Origin: Ostrinia nubilalis
Lineage: Eukaryota > Arthropoda > Insecta > Lepidoptera > Crambidae
Reading direction: 5' to 3'
DNA length: 64,000 nt
NCBI RefSeq assembly: GCF_963855985.1
Contig: NC_087092.1
Span: 16,120,001 to 16,184,000 of the forward strand
The stretch's first letter is position 1. Every line of letters starts with the position of its first letter. The notes below the pieces were generated by a model. It made no database searches and was not told the DNA's origin. It saw only the letters and a program-made list of their open reading frames with translations. The position numbers were made by a program, and so were the translations under genes. This document shows positions 25,401-31,400 of this stretch, piece after piece.

Positions 25401-28400
25401 CGCGACTGATTGAGATTGTCCAAGCCGTCATGGGCGATTTTTTCCACATTTTTTAACATAGTAACTAAATAAGACGCAATATAAAAATTTCATCCGTTAA
25501 AAGCCCTCAAGTTATTTCTGAACTTTAGTTTAGTAAAAGATTCAGAATCTGAAATCGCTTATTTTAAAAATAAAACCATAAATAGAAAACGAATAGAGGT
25601 AACTTTGGGAATTTATTCTATCGAGTCAACTTCATCAAATCGTGTTTCCATCCGTTAATAGCCCTAGAAAATATCCTCAACTATGCCCAAAAAAAATCTT
25701 AGCCTTTAATTTTACTGTTTAGTACCTCAAAAATGAAAAATGAAAAATGAAAACCTCATTTTCGCCATTTTCTCTGCTACCCGGCCTTAATGGCTAACTC
25801 ACAGTGTCGTTGTGTTTCAATCAATCGTTTACATACGAGTACACTATTGTCATTTCAATCAACGAAAATGCGGGCGATACCATAATAGATGAGTGTAAGC
25901 ATTCTAGGCAGACAGCAAATAAAAATTGACATCAAAGTTTTTGAAACGGAGTTTAGCAGGTTTTTACTGCCTAATGCCTATTATCTATACTAATATTATA
26001 AATGCGAAAGTAACTCTGTCTGTCTCTTTTTCACGCCAAAACCACAGCACCGATTTAGATGAAATTTGGCATAGAGATAGTTTCCGGGAAAGGATATAGG
26101 ACAGTTTTTATCCCGGTTTTTGAAACAGGGACGCGCGCGATACTGTTTTTCTGTGACAGACAAAATACCACGCGGGCGAAGCCGCGGGCGGAAAGCTAGT
26201 GATTACATATACGCCCATATTCAGAAACATTACTATGACATCTCACAGTACGCGTGGACGTTCCAGGTAACACACGAACCAATCACAGAGCTCTATTCAA
26301 ACAAAACTATAAAAAACTTTTTTTAACAAAATGTCAGAACCAGCCGCATTCGGTGAGGAAATATATCTAAATTATTTAAATTTATGTTCCCTACATCATG
26401 TTACTAATTAAAAATAGGAAATCAGAATTTAACTGAACCTACATAAACATTTACTTAGGTAGAACTTCCTGTGCGTCACGCATGAGGTCAGTTTTGTTAC
26501 GAGTTTTGTTGTTATTATATTATTATTTGGAACTAGCTAGACGTTGACATGTAAGTTTTCTTTAAAAGTTACAGTCGCGGAATGAAAAGGTTCGTCAGTT
26601 TTCAAATTGATTCCTTCAACGAATCGCGAGCACATATTACCTTTTGAAACTATGTTACAGAATAATCTCGAGTTAGAGAAAATAATCTTTAACTGTTCGT
26701 CAGTAAAGTTCAAAATTATTCAGATCAAAGTTGTTTGACGATTTATCTTGTCAAGAAGATTATTATGATTGATAAACTAAAACCTTCTTGTTGGTTCAAC
26801 CTGCCATTATTATTTCTATTAAATAAAAAAACTATTGTCAATTGGTCAATGTCATTTTGCATTGCACTGATGGGATAGAAAAATAAACAAGCAAAACCTT
26901 ATTCGTTAGCAAACGTCATATTTATTTAAATGTTAGCAGCACTGTTTCTTGCACTGTTATGTTGGCAGGTTTGACTCTTACAGTACCTAGTGCAAGCGAA
27001 AACCGACACTAAGGTGACGAACCTTTTCATTCCGCGACTGTACATGCCAACTACATCCACACATAATAAAAAAAATACAAAAGGTTTCTTACAAAAATAA
27101 GTTAAACTATTTAAAGTAAAATATTTCATTGTTTGTTATGAGTATCGAATAGTTCTCACAAATCGTAAAAAAGAAGAAAAAAATTAAAATAAGTGTGATA
27201 ATAATAAACAACACTAGAAGACTACATATCGGATGTTATTGTTTCGAGGTAACACCTTGACCTACTTCAAAAAGCGAGGGTTTGGATTTGTATATTATGA
27301 AAGTTGACGTCAACTACATTTTTTTTTTATATTCTATCTGCGATCAGCCATCAGCCTTTATCAGATTGGATGAATTTGTATTAATGACAGTTTAGGTTCT
27401 GCACATCCCATGATGTGTCACCTCGTTTCATTTACAATAACTCTTCAGATGGATGCTAGTCGCTTTCTCCTGAGCCTGAATGTAGAGTTCTCAGAATGTA
27501 GAAGGGATGCAGCAAGTACATTTTCATGACGCTGAAGTCTCTGTTTGTAAGCCCTACAGGACTTATCTACAATCTCAACAGTCAACTATAAATGAAAAAT
27601 GTTTAAAAAGCTCTTCATTTTACATTCCTGTGACAAGGAAACATTCAAAAAGTATCTTGGTGTACTGCATGGGACAACTATGAGGTCAGATGTCTTGTTA
27701 ACAGTTTTCAAAAGCCTTCATTTTAATATTTTAGACTTATTTAAATCATTAATATTACAACAGTGAGTACTAGAACTACAATATATTAGAATAACATTAA
27801 TATTGCGTAAAATACCTGCCTTGTACTGCATAAAAATATGTATATTTAATTTAAAAAACAGTACAATCGTTAACTTAAGCTTCGAACGAATTTTTAAAAC
27901 GCGTCGAACGCTGCGCGAAAAGGTTTCATTACTAAAATAGGAATCGTTTACATTACAACAAAAAATACCGCCACGGATCTTTCTAAATTGTCCATTCGCA
28001 AAGGGTCCATATTCGGTTGCATAAAAAATATTGTCATAATTTAAGAGTGCATAAAGTTTTTTGGCATACTCATCATTTCGCATAACGTTCATACAGAATA
28101 ATTCATAAGGCATATTTTTTTTGCCATAACCACTTTTATTATAATAATATTTTAGTATATATTTTTTCTGTATACTTGTTTTTTTAATAACGATTTCTAG
28201 GCATAACATTTATTGGCATCTAAACCAATGCCATAAATATTATCATTCATAATATACAAAATACCATAATTTTAACAAATATGAAATATAAAAATGTTAT
28301 AAGTTAACAAATATAAATAGACAAGCAAGCATGCAAACAAGCATGCAAGCAAGCAGCAAGCATGCAATCAAACAGCAAGCATGCAAGCAAGCTGCAAGGA

Positions 28401-31400
28401 AGCATGTAAGCATGCATGCAAGCAAGGATGCAAACAAGCAAGCCTGCAAGCAAGCAGCAAGCAAGCAGCAAGCAAGCATGCAAGCAAGCATCCAAGCAAG
28501 CAGCAAGCACGCAAGCATGCAAGCAAGCAGCAAGCAAGCATGCAAGCAAGCAGCAAGGAAGCATGCATGCAAGCAAGCAAGCATGCAAGCAAGCATTAGG
28601 ATTGCCTTATCTCCGGCGCTGCGGGAAGTGCGGTCCTTCCGCTCTGGCGTAACATATACCCGGCATGCCATGCTCGCTTCCGCAGCTTCGGCTTGCTGGT
28701 CGCCTTCGGCGACCAGCCTCAGCCGCTCCAGCTCGCACGGCTGCCGGATATATGTTACAGCGAGCGAGGACCGCACTCCCTCCGCGCCTCCGGCTTTTAA
28801 ATTACACTCTAGTATAGGGCAGACTAGTACCACGTGGAAGAGACCACGGCCAGTCGGGATCAACATAATTTCAGACCAGGCAAGCTTAATGTTGTAAAAG
28901 AAATGTGGACTGTATAATATGTGCGTTATAATAGATAAGAGGGATTCAAGATCAAACAGAATGTAGTTTCACGAGCTTAAGTTTTCTAAGAAACAGGTCA
29001 AAAATTAAGAACAAAAATGACAATGATACAGAGAATTTAGTTTTTGCAAATCTATAGGCCGAAAGAGTATAAAGGTGGAAGGAGGATCGTTCGCAACATC
29101 ACAAATACATAATTATTTACTCTCCAATGTTGGTTGCTCTTATAGACAATATTTATGACTTTAAATGTTATAAATAATTAAATTATGTTTATAGTATTTT
29201 ATTAAAAACAAACTTTATGTATATAAAAATTATGTTCTTTACATTTATGATTACTTAAATTATGGTATTGAAAATTAGAGAAAGTTATTATTATGCCTAA
29301 GAAACCATTATGCATTTAGAAAACTATGCATATCAAAGTTTATGCGAAAAAACTTTATGCAAATACTGTTATACCAAACTAAATTATGATGAAAAATGTT
29401 ATGCGTCTAAGAGGGCACCCTTCGCAAATGCCTGATAAAAAAGTTTATTTTTTATTTTTTCGTCAGCTCGCAATTATTTTTAACAATATTGGATCAAGCA
29501 AGATATTTCTCTGGTCCAGAGCTACTACGATACTATCCTAGTTCCCAGCTACGGCCTTGTGAAAGTCACGTACAATTTGCTTCAGCGGAAAATCCCTCCC
29601 GTTCGAGAACCGTCGATCGCCCGCGGCGGTAATTCGATTCCCCAATACATTAGATACGGCCATCGTAAACTATATTGTGATTTGTAAAAACTTCTTAGTA
29701 ATCTATTAGATAGGCTATTTAGAATAAACATGTGTCACAGTGCGTGCACCGGCTACTTAAAATAACTTTACGGGTAAACAAAATGCGCGCGTAAACAATG
29801 TTAATGACTTAACGATCTCATTATTAGTAAGGTATTATGTTTGTTGTTAACACTGTTAACACTTTCGATCACATGAGTAAAGAACTTTCGATCGAGGGTC
29901 TCGTGGCAGATCTCGGGACCAAGACAATATTACAAATGTGACAGTTGTAATTTCCAAATACTATCGTTCCAACGTTTTCGAGTATGTTACTAGTTACCTC
30001 GGTCCGTGAAGCGAGTTTAAAATATAAAAACTCATGAATGTAACTTTGCTCCTCACTTCACTTACATTTACTCTCAATTGACTAAATGAGAATCCGGCTC
30101 GAAGGACCAAAGTTTGTGCCTCAGACTTGCAGATTAGGGATCTGGGGCCGGTACGCGCGTGTTCATTAAAGAATATCCTAAATCGTTTATTTTACGTATA
30201 CAATGCTTGTTGCAAAATGTACAGTGGAATAAAGAAACTTAGAGCATATTTCAAATACAATCTCATTTTAGCAGCCTGTCTAGTAGTACATAGAAGTCGT
30301 TGTTTGAAGCCCACAGCAACCGTTATCGGCACGCGATAGTGCGACGTATGCTCCCCACGTATGGCGTAAGAGAGCCAAATTATAATCGCAATTTGACGGC
30401 TTTTTGACTGGGATTAATAAACTCGACACGCGCTGTGGGCCTATAAATATTTCTGAGCACATCTTAGAGCTTAACTTAATTGCTCATTGATTTTATAATT
30501 GTAAACTAAGGCCAGTGGGTTTAAATTCAGCTGGGAGTCATGAGAGTACGATCGATGTCTGTAATCTGTTATCACCGGTTGAGTTTGTTTGGATCGCGAT
30601 AAAATAAATCGATGATGATATCTGTCTGATGTAAAAATGTACACATTTCAAGATAGCTTTTTTAAAACGATCCGATTCCCTGGAGCTTGCTCTTAAAAAT
30701 TGACAGTTTTTTCCGTTTTTAAGGTTTCACACTAAAACAACAACCCCCCTTGCAGTTTTTTTTTTAACTTCAGATATCCATTTTCGAATAATAAAGCAAA
30801 GAAATCTCTCGCCCGAAAGCATAAAATAACTGAAAATCACACGGCATTTACCTTCAGTAACAAACCATCATTAACCCTCCGCTGCTAAAAAGCAAAAAAT
30901 AAATAAAAATCACACGATAACACTCGTATGACCTACATTACCAAAAGCAGGGTACTCATCTAGCCGTGTAGCATGTAATGTATCAGATACTGTATCAAGT
31001 GAGTACATAGGCACGAGCCCGCTGCGAGCTGCTCGCGCGTGGTTCGCAGGGAGATCGCAGCGACCCGCCGAGTGGCGGCATCACTGCGAGCACAAAGGCG
31101 ACTCGCAGGAGCTCGCAGCCAGATACGCGATGACCGTGGACGAGCCATACTTACTTGAAAGTTGGTTACGTTACATGCTACGTTACGTGCTACATGTCAG
31201 GTGAGTACCCTGCCAAACCCATCATCTTTCCACAGCTCAAAAGCGTAAAATAAATGAAAATCACACGAAATTTTACCTAGATTACCAACCCAGCATTTAG
31301 CCGCTTCGAAGTCGGGCGTGTGCACGACGAACTGTCGCGTGCGCGCGTCGTACGTAGCCGTCGTGCGCATGAGTTTCGCGTCCGATCCGTGAGCGATCTC

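Larger units (their letters stand above)
27994..29428. mobile_element. AT-rich foldback with TTATGC arrays
   Basis: The left end CGCAAAGGGTCC..GGTTGCATAA (27998 on) mirrors the right end TTATGCGTCTAAGAGGGCAC then CCTTCGC (to 29424). Both arms (about 27994-28310 and 29170-29428) are studded with GCATAA on the left and TTATGC on the right at irregular intervals of 10-25 bp. The centre holds the AAGC satellite and the GC-rich hairpin. Confidence 0.6.

Noticed and set aside
27718..28209. 163-codon minus-strand frame
   Set aside because: Extremely AT-rich Asn/Lys/Ile/Tyr composition, overlaps the arm of a foldback, and no domain is recognised.
28297..28897. Long open frames (up to 189 codons) on both strands over the AAGC satellite
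   Set aside because: Five overlapping frames are all open because the tetranucleotide repeat has no stop in them; the peptides are low-complexity strings.
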